Part shown: one piece after another, positions 1 through 11,300 of the stretch | Layout: every line of letters starts with the position of its first letter | How positions within the stretch are numbered: the first letter of the stretch is position 1 | NCBI GenBank assembly: GCA_013339895.1 | Contig: JABACO010000006.1 | Span: 6,770,087-6,834,086 of the forward strand | Length of the DNA: 64,000 nucleotides | Direction: 5' to 3' | Origin: Ephydatia muelleri | Lineage: Eukaryota; Porifera; Demospongiae; Spongillida; Spongillidae | Translations under genes and position numbers: made by a program | The notes under the pieces: generated by a model | Databases searched by the model: none | What the model saw: the letters and a program-made list of their open reading frames with translations, nothing else | What the model was told of the DNA's origin: nothing

Positions 1-310
1 GTTGTGTTTGTGTGTGTGTCTGTGTGTGGTGTGTGTGTGGTGTGTGTTGTGTGTGTGTTGTGTGTGTCTGTGGTGTGTGTCTGTGTGTGGTGTGTGTGGT
101 GTGTGTTGTGTGTGTTGTGTGTGTGTGTGTCTGTGTGTGTCTGTGGTGTGTCGTGTGTGTGGTGTGTGTCTGTGTGTGGTGTGTGTGTGTATGTGTGTGG
201 CGTTGTGTTGTTGTGTGTTATGATTGTGTGGTGTGTATGTGTATGTGGTCTGTGTGTATGGTGTGTGTGGGGTGTGTGTGGTGTGTATGTGTGTGGTGTA
301 TGTGTTGTGT
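1..310. repeat. GT-rich imperfect microsatellite
   Basis: Almost pure alternating GT/GTT/GTC sequence running off the left edge of the window. The long Val/Cys reading frames in it arise from the repeat and are not protein evidence. Confidence 0.95.
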
Positions 311-2171
311 GTGCATGACGTTGCACACAGGCCCTCCTGGAATAATGGTCTATGGCTTCTAGTAAAGGTGCAGGCTGACTTGCTGATTACAAACAACAAA
401 AAATGCAAATTTCCAGTAGTAGTGTATTATTGTTCACATAAATCATACACATCTTAATATGGCGCAGTAAATATGGTACTGTTTAGGGATCTAAACAGAA
501 TTTAATGGGCACTAGTAACTCCCTAGCTATTACACGCCAGTATAGAGCACATCCACACTGCCAGCCTATAATTTAGATAGCCCTCAGCCACACACGCACC
601 TCCCACCTTGTTAGTCTAATGGTGGGCCGCCTTTGTCAGCCTATTGTTAGCCAAAGGGATGGTTAGCTTCTGGGTGCATACGCCAGCGCTTGTCCACTAT
701 TCAACGGACATTGGATGGTTTAACGCTTCCCACCCTCCCCCTCCACTTGTGCTTTGTTGTGTTGTACAATGCATTTGTCTCTTTACTTCAATTACAGTAA
801 GGCAGGGTGGTGGAGCCCTGTGGGCTTGTCCCTACGAATCCGGCTTGCCAAGCCTGGACCCGCGTCCTGGCTAGGTACACAGGTCATCCAGTTGGTGGCC
901 AGCGTCACCCTGGTGCCTGTCTAGCCGGAGGACTTTCCCAACTATCCTGGCTTGGTACACAGGTCAAAGGTGGTGTGGTGTGGTGTGGTGTGGTGTGGTG
1001 TGGTGTGGTGTGGTGTGGTGTGGTGTGGTGTGGTGTGGTGTGGTGTGGTGTGGTGTGGTGTGGTGTGTGGTCACCTGGTTTGTGGTCAGTGGCACTTTCT
1101 AGTGCCCCCACAGCTGGGGGTTGGGAAATGTAACACAGGCTTGTGGGATGCTCTTGCCCTTGCCCCCAGTTGTTGCCAAATCAGTCAACCAGCGTAGTAT
1201 TGGAGTTAAGATGCACGCAGCTTGGGGAATTATTAGGTTGGTAATTGGGCATCTAAAAACAATAATGGTGAAAGGAAATTAAAGGCCATTTTCCCACAGC
1301 CTCAGTCAGACATCCCAGTAGCGACAGCAGTAGCAGTGTTACCATGCTGCCCGACCTCAAAGCAGTGACCTTATTCAACATGAATCAAGATTAATCTGGT
1401 CCAGGTATGGAGGATTTGAGCCCCACACAGGCCCACCCTTGAGGGGAGTTTCCTGCTACAGGTGTGTCATGAAGTGTTTGGCTAGAGGACAATTTGCCAT
1501 GGTAGTGGCTATTTAGTATGGGGTGGGGGTGGGGGGGTGGGGTGCACTCCATTAAGGTATACACCATAAGGCAAAGGATGTAGTGTCTGAAAAGCTGCAT
1601 TGTGTGTCTACTTCACCATACCAGAAGACTATGTTGTGTATCAGTGGACCAAACACTGTGCCCAAAGGGGTTATGACAGTTACAACAGATATAAGAAGCA
1701 AGGACACAAGTTAATGTAGCATAGCTGAATGAGCACATCATGGGAGCAGCTGCCCTGTAAGGGTGCCATGTGACCCCTCCCACTTCCTGTACAATAGGCT
1801 GTACAAAACGCAAGAGTGCCACGTGAGACATGTACTTTCTTACAGTGGACGTAGACACGAAACGTAAGGGGGAAAGACGCACTGCCGACTAATAAGTGCG
1901 CCTCCCATCGCTCCGCCCACACGGTGACGATGAGGACACGCCCCCTCTCCCCGATCGTATTTGGAGTGACAACATTGCATTACTAAACTACATAATTGGC
2001 ACTGGGGCCACTTCCACGACGGAACCAGAGATATGACGAAACCAACACACAGAGACGTATTATGCGCTCACGCAATAGGCCTACTGCAGTAAGCGTATGA
2101 AATTTTGAATTTTCAAAATAAAAAATAAAGGGGTGGCACACTAACTAACAAGTATTCTGCCCGCCAGTTAC
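311..2171. other. Unassigned DNA downstream of TRAPPC4 exon 1
   Basis: Apart from the (TGGTG)n tract, I recognise no gene here. The remaining TRAPPC4 exons should lie to the left on the minus strand. I looked for them and did not find a convincing one, so this is most simply a long first intron that continues out of the window. Confidence 0.4.
967..1068. repeat. (TGGTG)n pentanucleotide repeat, about 20 units
   Basis: A 5-bp unit repeated almost without error over about 100 bp. Its two flanks share the words GGTACACAGGTCA and GGTCACCTGG. Confidence 0.95.
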
Positions 2172-2349
2172 CTTGGATTCCTTGTAGCTCCCCAAACTTG
2201 ACCATCACATTCCTATCTACCTCCTCCAGAACCAAGCCTCCAACGGGATAAGTGAAGACAGCTTCTACCTCGGGAGAATGAGTTGGCTGGTCGTGGGAGA
2301 AGATGAGTCCTCCTGCCTTGTTGATTATGTACGCACTGATGACACTCAT
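2172..2349 (-). CDS. TRAPPC4: TRAPPC4 (sybindin-like TRAPP subunit), first coding exon
   Basis: TRAPPC4 is a longin-fold core subunit of TRAPP, the tethering and Rab-GEF complex acting in ER-Golgi traffic. The 59 residues from ATG 2349 carry the family N-terminus: a start like MSVISAYIINKAGG, then an acidic stretch, and a ...VMVKFGELQGIQ segment that aligns with the human protein's ...VLVAFGQRDGI. The exon ends in CAAG followed by a GTAACT donor (phase 1), exactly where the similarity stops in the open frame. The start is chosen because it matches the family N-terminus and the frame opens there. The rest of the gene (about 160 residues in relatives) is not visible. A longer plus-strand frame over the same bases is a shadow. 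Confidence 0.8.
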
Positions 2350-4117
2350 ATCGCTTGCTTTCTAAATGGAGCGCAGCGCGATGAATTAAACAGCGAGGGA
2401 ATTCCCGTTGACCAAGTTCGATTAGGCACAATCGCAACACGTAATATCTTGCACGTTCTATGATCATACAGTCCTATGAGAAAGAAAAGTGCGTATTTGA
2501 ATCATGCAACTGAGTTTTCCAAGCTTTTGTGCGACTTCAAAATTAAAAATCTTCTTTTGTTGAGGTAAACCAATGTAATGAATGGCTTGTATGTATAACA
2601 GTAATGTTGTTTATATAGCTTCCAAGTGCTTTTTGCCTTGCTACAGTGTACGTGTCTTTGCTGAGGCCCCTGGATACTCCGATACAATAGTTGAAGGCAC
2701 TGGATAGGCATGATCCAACTGTAGCTGTTAGTTAGGATTTCCTTCTAAGATAAAGGGGTGCCTAAACATACGTATGTGCTGTCGTTAGTACGCCTCTGCA
2801 ATCATGAAAATTAGTTATGAATGACTTCGTTGTCTGCTTCGACAAAGTGAGGACTGAAGTGTATTGTGTATTTAAGTTTACTACGTTGGTATACGTATCA
2901 ATGTAACTAGACTACCTACTAGTCATTTTATAGCTGCAGCCATTTTACGCGCACTATACCAAATACTGTTACTATACACATGTATATGATAGGTAACGCG
3001 ACCATCTTGGCTATTTGAATATATAATGCACCTACACTGTATCAGTGTCAATTTCCTCCCCCCCAACGTACGGGGGCAGGGTCGGAGATATCATATATGA
3101 TTTGACTCGAAGCCGGTATTCTTATGGACGTGGGGAGTTTTGCAGGCGTTTGACCAAGGATTATTAACATTACATGGATTGGAAACCCGTGTTGAAATCA
3201 CGTACAAAATTTTGTCACCATCCTCGTTTCGCCAAGTGACAAAACTTAGGCTTCTTTAGCCTTTTAAGCGGTTTGTAGCTGCTGTACTAAGCTTTTGTGT
3301 GTTTGTTATGTACAGATATGTAGCACTTCTGTCATTTGTATAGTTTTGACCTTGTTTGTTTCTGTCAAAATCATTATTCGGCACGTGGCGGCTCTGTGCG
3401 CCGGCTTGTTTCCGTACAATTTTTATCGCAACAACTTTGTCATGTAGCCCATGGAGGTTTATAGGTCGAGTTCTTCTCTCAAGTCTTAGAGACATTGCGT
3501 TTGGCAGATAATAATGAATTCGTCTCGACAAAGTGCTAGTTTTGTGGGCTGGCTGGTTCGGTCCTGTAAGGGATGTTGGTGTAACTAAGTGATCCATCAC
3601 ATCCCCCATAGTTTTTTGTAGGTCGGGATTATAAATTTGTAGGGCAGTAACCTTTTTGTGGTGGTATATCGCATCGCAAGTGTATGCGTATTTCTAATTC
3701 TTTATCTTTAACGGGCACTTTAAATAACACTTAATAATTACATGGAAGCACTATGAGAGATAGTGCTTCCATGCCCAAACTCAGACAAAACTCTGGCGTT
3801 AGTGGCGTACACTCCCGTGCGCCTCTGTCTTCACCGTTCGTCTCATCTAGCTCTGAAGCAGCCATGGCAATCATGAATAATTCATGCGAAACGAGGATCG
3901 CGACACAAATTTTTGCGGGTTTCCAATCCATGTAATGTTAATAATCCTTGGTTTGACGTGAAATGTAATGCAGTTTGATAGTCAAATCGCCCACTTGCGC
4001 AGTTTGCAATTTCGTAAATGATATATCCTGTACCGGGGCGGGGTTGACATTACTTTAATCCTGTTTCAGTCACAATGGTACGGAACTTTCAAGTCTAACA
4101 AGCGACAGGGCATTATC
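2350..4117. other. Region between TRAPPC4 and receptor 1
   Basis: About 1.8 kb holding the upstream region of TRAPPC4 (minus) and of receptor 1 (plus), so it contains two divergent promoters. It also holds a weak candidate exon near 3.8 kb and an unrecognised 117-codon minus frame at 3256-3609. No core promoter motif could be assigned with confidence. Confidence 0.4.
3731..3931 (-). CDS. Possible secreted/Frizzled-CRD-like first exon (weak)
   Basis: A 66-codon minus frame opens with a start and a hydrophobic stretch that could be a signal peptide (KICVAILVSHELFMIAMAA). It then contains ECTPLTPEFCLSLG. The C-x-P-L-x4-C-x2-L-G spacing equals the first cysteine pair of Frizzled/sFRP cysteine-rich domains. 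No clear splice donor follows, and the last codons lie in a 27-base hairpin (GGAAGCACTA...TAGTGCTTCC, about 3742-3770) that may be inserted. The match is short and could be chance. Confidence 0.25.
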   Translation of the reverse strand: MDWKPAKICVAILVSHELFMIAMAASELDETNGEDRGARECTPLTPEFCLSLGMEALSLIVLPCNY

Positions 4118-7100
4118 ATGACTACAGCCGCGGTAAGTTATATTTGAACGATATAGCCGAAAGGAAGTCCCATATATCAATCCTTCAAAAACGTTTGGAA
4201 CAGCGATCACAAGCATGAATCGGAAAAGATTCCTCAGTTGCTCGTTTGGTATAGCGTACGTGATCTACATTGACTAAAGCGTGAAGCAGGAGATACATGT
4301 AGAGTGTGCACGCAGCACTGGGAATGATTTGGTTATAATCCGTTCTCTCGTAAACTGTCCCATATGTCTTATCAAACCGTCAGAAAGATAGGTTATCGTA
4401 ATTAGACCCCTGAGACGAAGAATTAGGTAAGGACGCGACGACCTGACTTTAGCCGCCAGATATTGGTCGAGATGCAGCGAATACATATGAAAGGGTTGCA
4501 TGAATTAGCACGGTGAGTTCGAGGCTGCTAGCATGCATTTCAATAGACTGCATCTGTTTTGGCAAGCACAGGCAGACAATATAAGTAACCAAACTTATCG
4601 CAAACGCGTTATGCTTTAAAAGAAGCTGCGTACCGCGCAAGTAACATCTGCTTCGTTTTTCAATTAATTGCAAACAAAGCTTTAGCGGTCTGCGTGTGAA
4701 TGAAAATGCGTACGCCTTCAGTTCAGGCTGGTGTGGCTAGCTACCTGTGACAGCCTGGCGTTTGAATGTAATGAATGTGAAACAGAGATGTGTTTACTAA
4801 AATGTGCCAATCAGCATTTCATTTAAAACAGCGTGGTTACAATATCTGTCCTATTCCCCCCCCCCCCCACCCCCCCCCCCCCCCCCCCCCCCCCCCTCCT
4901 TCCCCCTTCCAATTATACTAACAACTAGCCCTGTCCAAAGCGCCCATAACGCTGCAAATAATGTTATCGGCCAGTTTTATTTATGTCTGCATGCCATTCC
5001 CTTAATTTAGGGTATGCGCGATAGGTAATTATAGTGTTCCATCGGATCCATGTATTATTATTTAAAGGGAACGTAGTTGCTTTACTATATTAATTTTACT
5101 GCTTCCTAAGACAACCAGAAGGATGGTTCTTATCCTGTTTTGAAATATTGAAATGTCTTCTTTGAGGCTCTGTATTATGTTGAAGTGTGGTTGCCGAACT
5201 CTCCCTACTGCCCACCCCTCCTCAGGTTACACTATGTTTGAACACGTTTAGTGAAAACGTAGTTTGAAATCCAGCTCTCTAAATGCCTTCCGGTCTACAA
5301 ACCTCAATCAAATTGATGCCTCAAGTGCTCGTACGAATATATAATATTGCTTGACTTCTTCTTCACTACAGGCAACCATCGGTATTGTTATTTTCATCGT
5401 TACCATTTCAACAGGTTGGCTAATTTATTTATCATGCACGATGTATGTGCACTAGGATATTGATTAGCAACACTAGCTGTTTACACTCATTACATCATGT
5501 TTCTGCACAAATGGTACAGAATAAATCATCTTCCTTACCTGTTGATGCACACATACACACACATATATGTACACACACCGCAGCTGATGGCAGCAACTTC
5601 TCATGTGATTTCAACACCTCACAACCTCTCTGTCCTGGGACCATTTCAAAATGCACCTGTACTGTCAATGATCCTCGTTTTGCCACTCGATGGTTTTTTA
5701 ATGCACAGACCCAATGTGGCAACACTTTCATTTCTTTGGCACAAAGTTACCCATGTGATCCTCCCTACCCATCGTCCAGTGATACATGTGGTCCATACCT
5801 CAATGCTACAAACAATCCCAGTAACTCTTCATGTTCCATATCTACACTCACAATAACAGCTAACCCTAGCTTGAATGGGTTGGTGGTAGAGTGTCGAGAT
5901 ACAAGCACAAGCTACCCAGGCGTTTTGTATGGCACAAGAAACATAAGCGTATCAAGTAAGCACATCATGGCAACAATGAAATTGTTCCATAAGAGACAAA
6001 AACAGTATCAGATTTGCTGTAGCTATATCATTTTGTAATTGAATGCGACTGTGATTTAGATGTCATTAAGTGAATTTAAATATCTATCATTCATAGCCTC
6101 TCCAATTCCTGTTGGAAATGTGTCATTGTACAGTATGAATGTGGACCAGCTGACAGTGATCTGGGCCTCTCCCACTATTGGTGTCATTCCTACCAGTTAC
6201 AATGTCACTATCAATGACAGTACTAGTCCAGTGGTCATAGCTGCTAATGGATCACCAGTGTACACCCACACCTTCACTGGGCTGGTCAGTGACACACCCT
6301 ACACTGTCTCTGTGGTGGCCATCAACTGTGCTGGAGCCAGCAATGTGACATCACAGAATAGATCCACAGGTTTGTAAGTGTGGACTTCATGATCAGATTG
6401 TCATTATGCACACTACACACAAGTGCAACACACGTTTGCACATTCAAACAATAACAGATCTCTTCACGTGACAGAAAGCCATAATTCATTCTCTTTTTGT
6501 TTGGAAGTACTCAGTGCATGTAAACCCTGGTCATTAAATCAAATTGATTTACTCCCAGTGGCTAACCCTCCTGAAGGCAACAATACCAGGATAATGTTCA
6601 TTTCAGATACGAGCAAGGTAACACAGCTGCGTATCACATGGACTCCTGTGGTGGGTACCTTCCCTAGTTAAGTAACAATGATAGAATTAGCCCCTTTGTT
6701 CTCTCCAGGGGGGCAGTGTGACCATGTACTCAGTGAGGGTTGTTGGTGATGGTACCTTTATTGGTCAAGGCAATGCCAGCTGTTCTGCTGTGGTGTGTTT
6801 GCTTATCATGTACCCTGAGAAGTCAGTCATTGCTACCAAGTACAATGTCTTTCTGGCATCCATTAATGGATATGGAGATGTGGGTCCTGAGAGCAACTCC
6901 ACAATCAGTGGTCAGTGATTTTGATTTGATGATTATTATGAAATGCTTATAGCTTATTAAGACATGCATATATATATATAGTTGTTCTAATGATCAATAT
7001 TGATTCTTCATCAACAGTTCCATGTGTCAGGAATTTGGTTGATCAATGCTTTACTGTTCAAAATAATGCAATGATTCAGTTAATGTAATTTTTGCCATGC

Positions 7101-7637
7101 ATATTAACATGCAAATGATCTCTCAAAATCCAGTTGTGAACCATATTTCAGCAGTGCACTCTAAAGTCTCGACTGCATCCATTCAATGTTCATTTCAGAA
7201 CAACCAGTCACTGTACTGTGTGGTGTGCTGCAGTACTGACCTCTCTGTTCCTCCTGACTCAAGTGTGTACAACATCTCCACTACCAGAGGCGCAGAGGTG
7301 ACTGTTGACCTTAATGGCCTCATCAGTGGTCAGACCTATTACTGCAAGGCAGCACCTACCAACGAATCATCTTCCCAAAACTGCACCTTTTCCTGGTTTG
7401 AAGGTGTCAACACAATCATCAGCTTCAAGACAATGTCATTGCCACAAGATGTGACAAATACAGGTATGTAGTGGGCTCTGAGAATGCAGGCAAAAACACA
7501 AGACAATTGCATGTATCATCAACAGCCCCGGATCCAGGATTTTGTTATGGGGGGGGGGGGGGGGGGCGGTTTACCAGAGGGGCGGCAATGTATGCGAAGC
7601 TGTTTGAACGGAGGAGGGGGGTGCAGTCCGCTTACGA

Positions 7638-7668
<31 letters not shown>

Positions 7669-8280
7669 CTGCCAGCGGTGGTTTCTAGCGTCCCATCGGC
7701 AGTTGCAATTGATGAAGAAGAAGCGCCAGACGCCAGAAAAAATTCAGAAATTTTGCTACATCCTTCAGTTCCTTCTCCACTAGCAGACAAATCCTTGATC
7801 TTTTTAGACTTCCGAAATGAAGCTCCGGATTGCTTAAGCCGCTTCGACATTTGTAGAAACTTGACGTGCTAATTGGATAACGTAATGCAAAACGCACAGG
7901 TACCCAGACTTTAAAATCAGGGGCGGAGGGGGGGGGGGGGGGGGGGGGGGGGGCGGCCGCCCCCCCCCAAGCCTATGCTGGATCCGGGGCTGATCATCAA
8001 CCATTCTTCCACACATTGTCTTTTTCCAACACATTTAGAAAACGGAGGAACCACTACAGGTACATTTTCTGTCCCATTGTTTATTGACTCTCTCCGTTAC
8101 AGTCTCCTTTTCAGTGGCCATTATTCTTGGCATTGTCCTCCCCACTGCTGCCATCATCACAGCAGTCACGGTAGCTGTGATTGTGTTTTCCGCTATCTAT
8201 TTCAGGAGGAAGTCAAAAGCAAAAGGTGTTATTTACAAAGGATGTGTGTTTGAAGTGTTTTTCATTTGTACACTTGTGCT

Positions 8281-8325
<45 letters not shown>

Positions 8326-11300
8326 CACACACACACAGGTGAAAGGTAAACCATGTGTCAAATAATGGATTGTGATCAATAGCTCTAGAACACCACCTTT
8401 CCCATACCAATACATCCTTTTGCAGATGTTCGTCTCGTGTATCACAGATTGTACAGATGAAACAGCTTTAGAGCGATAAGAACAAGCCAATTTTCAGTGT
8501 TATGATTTCAAACAGAACATGATTATATCAATGAACTCTTGTTAATGATCACCACGCTTCCAGGTATCACACGCCCACGACAACACAGGCACAGTATGAA
8601 GACGTCGACGTACCAAAGACCCACTCCGAGCGTGTGAACCGACCAGTTCAGACAGACGTAACCGAAAGTACTTTATACTCGACTCCTTATGATAAGCGTC
8701 GAAAGGTACAGCACACAATAATCCCGAGGAAACAATCGTCAGTGCATTCTAGAAGTAGGACTACTTGTTTAAATGCATGTTAGTGTCCGTGGTCACATTA
8801 AGGATTATGCTATAGTCAAAGTGATGTGATGGAGACGTGCATGGTGTGTAACGTTCGTATTACTTCCATTTCAGACACAATCAGATGAAGCGCACAACAG
8901 CACATCAGGCGTAGCATGGCACACGTACTCTGTACTGGAGGGCCCAGATATGACCCGGAATGGTTTGACGGAAAAGGAAATGGTCAACCGCATTCTAGGC
9001 ACGAAGCAAGTAAGGGAATCACATTAGGTTTCAGCGTCATCCCGGGAAGGTCTGCGGCCATGTTTTCCGTTACAAGATGAATTTAATGGCCGCACACCCT
9101 ATAATGTAACAGGAGGAAAGGTACTAATAGAAAAAATGACCATCGTCCTCCGAGCACAAGCAATTGCATCCACATTCTATTTCAAATGAATTGTATGTGT
9201 GTGTGTGTGTGTTGTTTGTGTGTTGTGTGTTGTGTGTGTTGTATGCGTGTTGAATGTGTGTGGGTTGTGTGTGTGTTGTATGTGTGGGTTGTGTGTGTGT
9301 TGTGTGCATATGTGTGTATTTATGTGTATGTGTGTGTATGTATGTGTGTTTGTGTGTGTGTGTGTGTATGTGTGTGTGTGCCATACCATAGCTGCATCCA
9401 GCCTTCAGTGCTACACATGGTGTATTGCCAGGGGGGACTGCATATTTGGTGCTGTGATTGTGTGACAGATGATATTTCAGTATGAGTAATTTTGGAAACT
9501 CTACAGAGTGCATGTCAACAAGTAGCACACAGAACACATGGAGCAGACTTTGTATGGTACGCTGGATAAAGTGTTTCATATCCTTGTGCTTTGTTTTGCA
9601 AAGACCATTTCCTTACAACAGCAAGTAGTACGCTTAGTTTATAGGATATGTGTAAATCCTAATGCCTCTGTTGTTTCATAGAGTGCATGGCAAGGCATAG
9701 GGTCACTAATGAGTAGCACCTAATAGAGTGCATGTCAAGGCATAGGGCCACTAATGAGCAGCACCTAATAGAGTGCATGTCAAGGCATAGGGCCACTAAT
9801 GAGGAGCACCTAATAGAGTGCATGGCAAGGCATAGGGTCACTAATGAGCAGCACCTAATAGAGTGCATGTCAAGGCATAGGGTCACTAATGAGCAGCACC
9901 TAATAGAGTGCATGGCAAGGCATAGGGTCACTAATGAGCAGCACCTAATAGAGTGCATATCAAGGCATAGGGCCACTAATGAGCAGCACCTAATAGAGTG
10001 CATGGCAAGGCATAGGGTCACTAATGAGCAGCACCTAATAGAGTGCATGGCAAGGCATAGGGTCACTAATGAGCAGCACCTAATAGAGTGCATGTCAAGG
10101 CATAGGGTCACTAATGAGCAGCACCTAATAGAGTGCATGGCAAGGCATAGGGTCACTAATGAGCAGCACCTAATAGAGTGCATGTCAAGGCATAGGGTCA
10201 CTAATGAGCAGCACCTAATAGAGTGCATGGCAAGGCATAGGGTCACTAATGAGTAGCACCTAATAGAGTGCATGGCAAGGCATAGGGTCACTAATGAGGA
10301 GCACCTAATAGAGTGCATGGCAAGGCATAGGGTCACTAATGAGCAGCACCTAATAGAGTGCATGGCAAGGCATAGGGTCACTAATGAGTAGCACCTAATA
10401 GAGTGCATGGCAAGGCATAGGGTCACTAATGAGGAGCACCTAATAGAGTGCATGTCAAGGCATAGGGTCACTAATGAGCAGCACCTAATAGAGTGCATGG
10501 CAAGGCATAGGGTCACTAATGAGCAGCACCTAATAGAGTGCATGGCAAGGCATAGGGCCACTAATGAGCAGCACCTAATAGAGTGCATGTCAAGGCATAG
10601 GGTCACTAATGAGCAGCACCTAATAGAGTGCATATCAAGGCATAGGGTCACTAATGAGCAGCACCTAATAGAGTGCATGTCAAGGCATAGGGTCACTAAT
10701 GAGCAGCACCTAATAGAGTGCATATCAAGGCATAGGGTCACTAATGAGCAGCACCTAATAGAGTGCATGTCAAGGCATAAGGTCACTAATGAGCAGCACC
10801 TAATAGAGTGCATGTCAAGGCATAGGGTCACTAATGAGCAGCACCTAATAGAGTGCATGTCAAGGCATAGGGTCACTAATGAGCAGCACCTAATAGAGTG
10901 CATGGCAAGGCATAGGGCCACTAATGAGCAGCAGTGCATGGCAAGGCATAGGGTCACTAATGAGGAGCACCTAATAGAGTACATGTCAAGGCATAGGGTC
11001 ACTAATGAGCAGCACCTAATAGAGAGCATGGCAAGGCATAGGGCCACTAATGAGCAGCACCTAATAGAGTGCATGTCAAGGCATAGGGTCACTAATGAGC
11101 AGCACCTAATAGAGTGCATTTCAAGGCATAGGGCCACTAATGAGCAGCACCTAATAGAGTGCATGTCAAGGCATAGGGCCACTAATGAGCAGCACCTAAT
11201 AGAGTGCATGGCAAGGCATAGGGTCACTAATGAGCAGCACCTAATAGAGTGCATGTCAAGGCATAGGGTCACTAATGAGCAGCACCTAATAGAGTGCATG

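Noticed and set aside
3256..3609. 117-codon minus frame with a possible CTTACAG acceptor
   Set aside because: No recognisable motif, no cysteines or domain pattern, no partner exon in agreeing phase. Kept only as a possibility.
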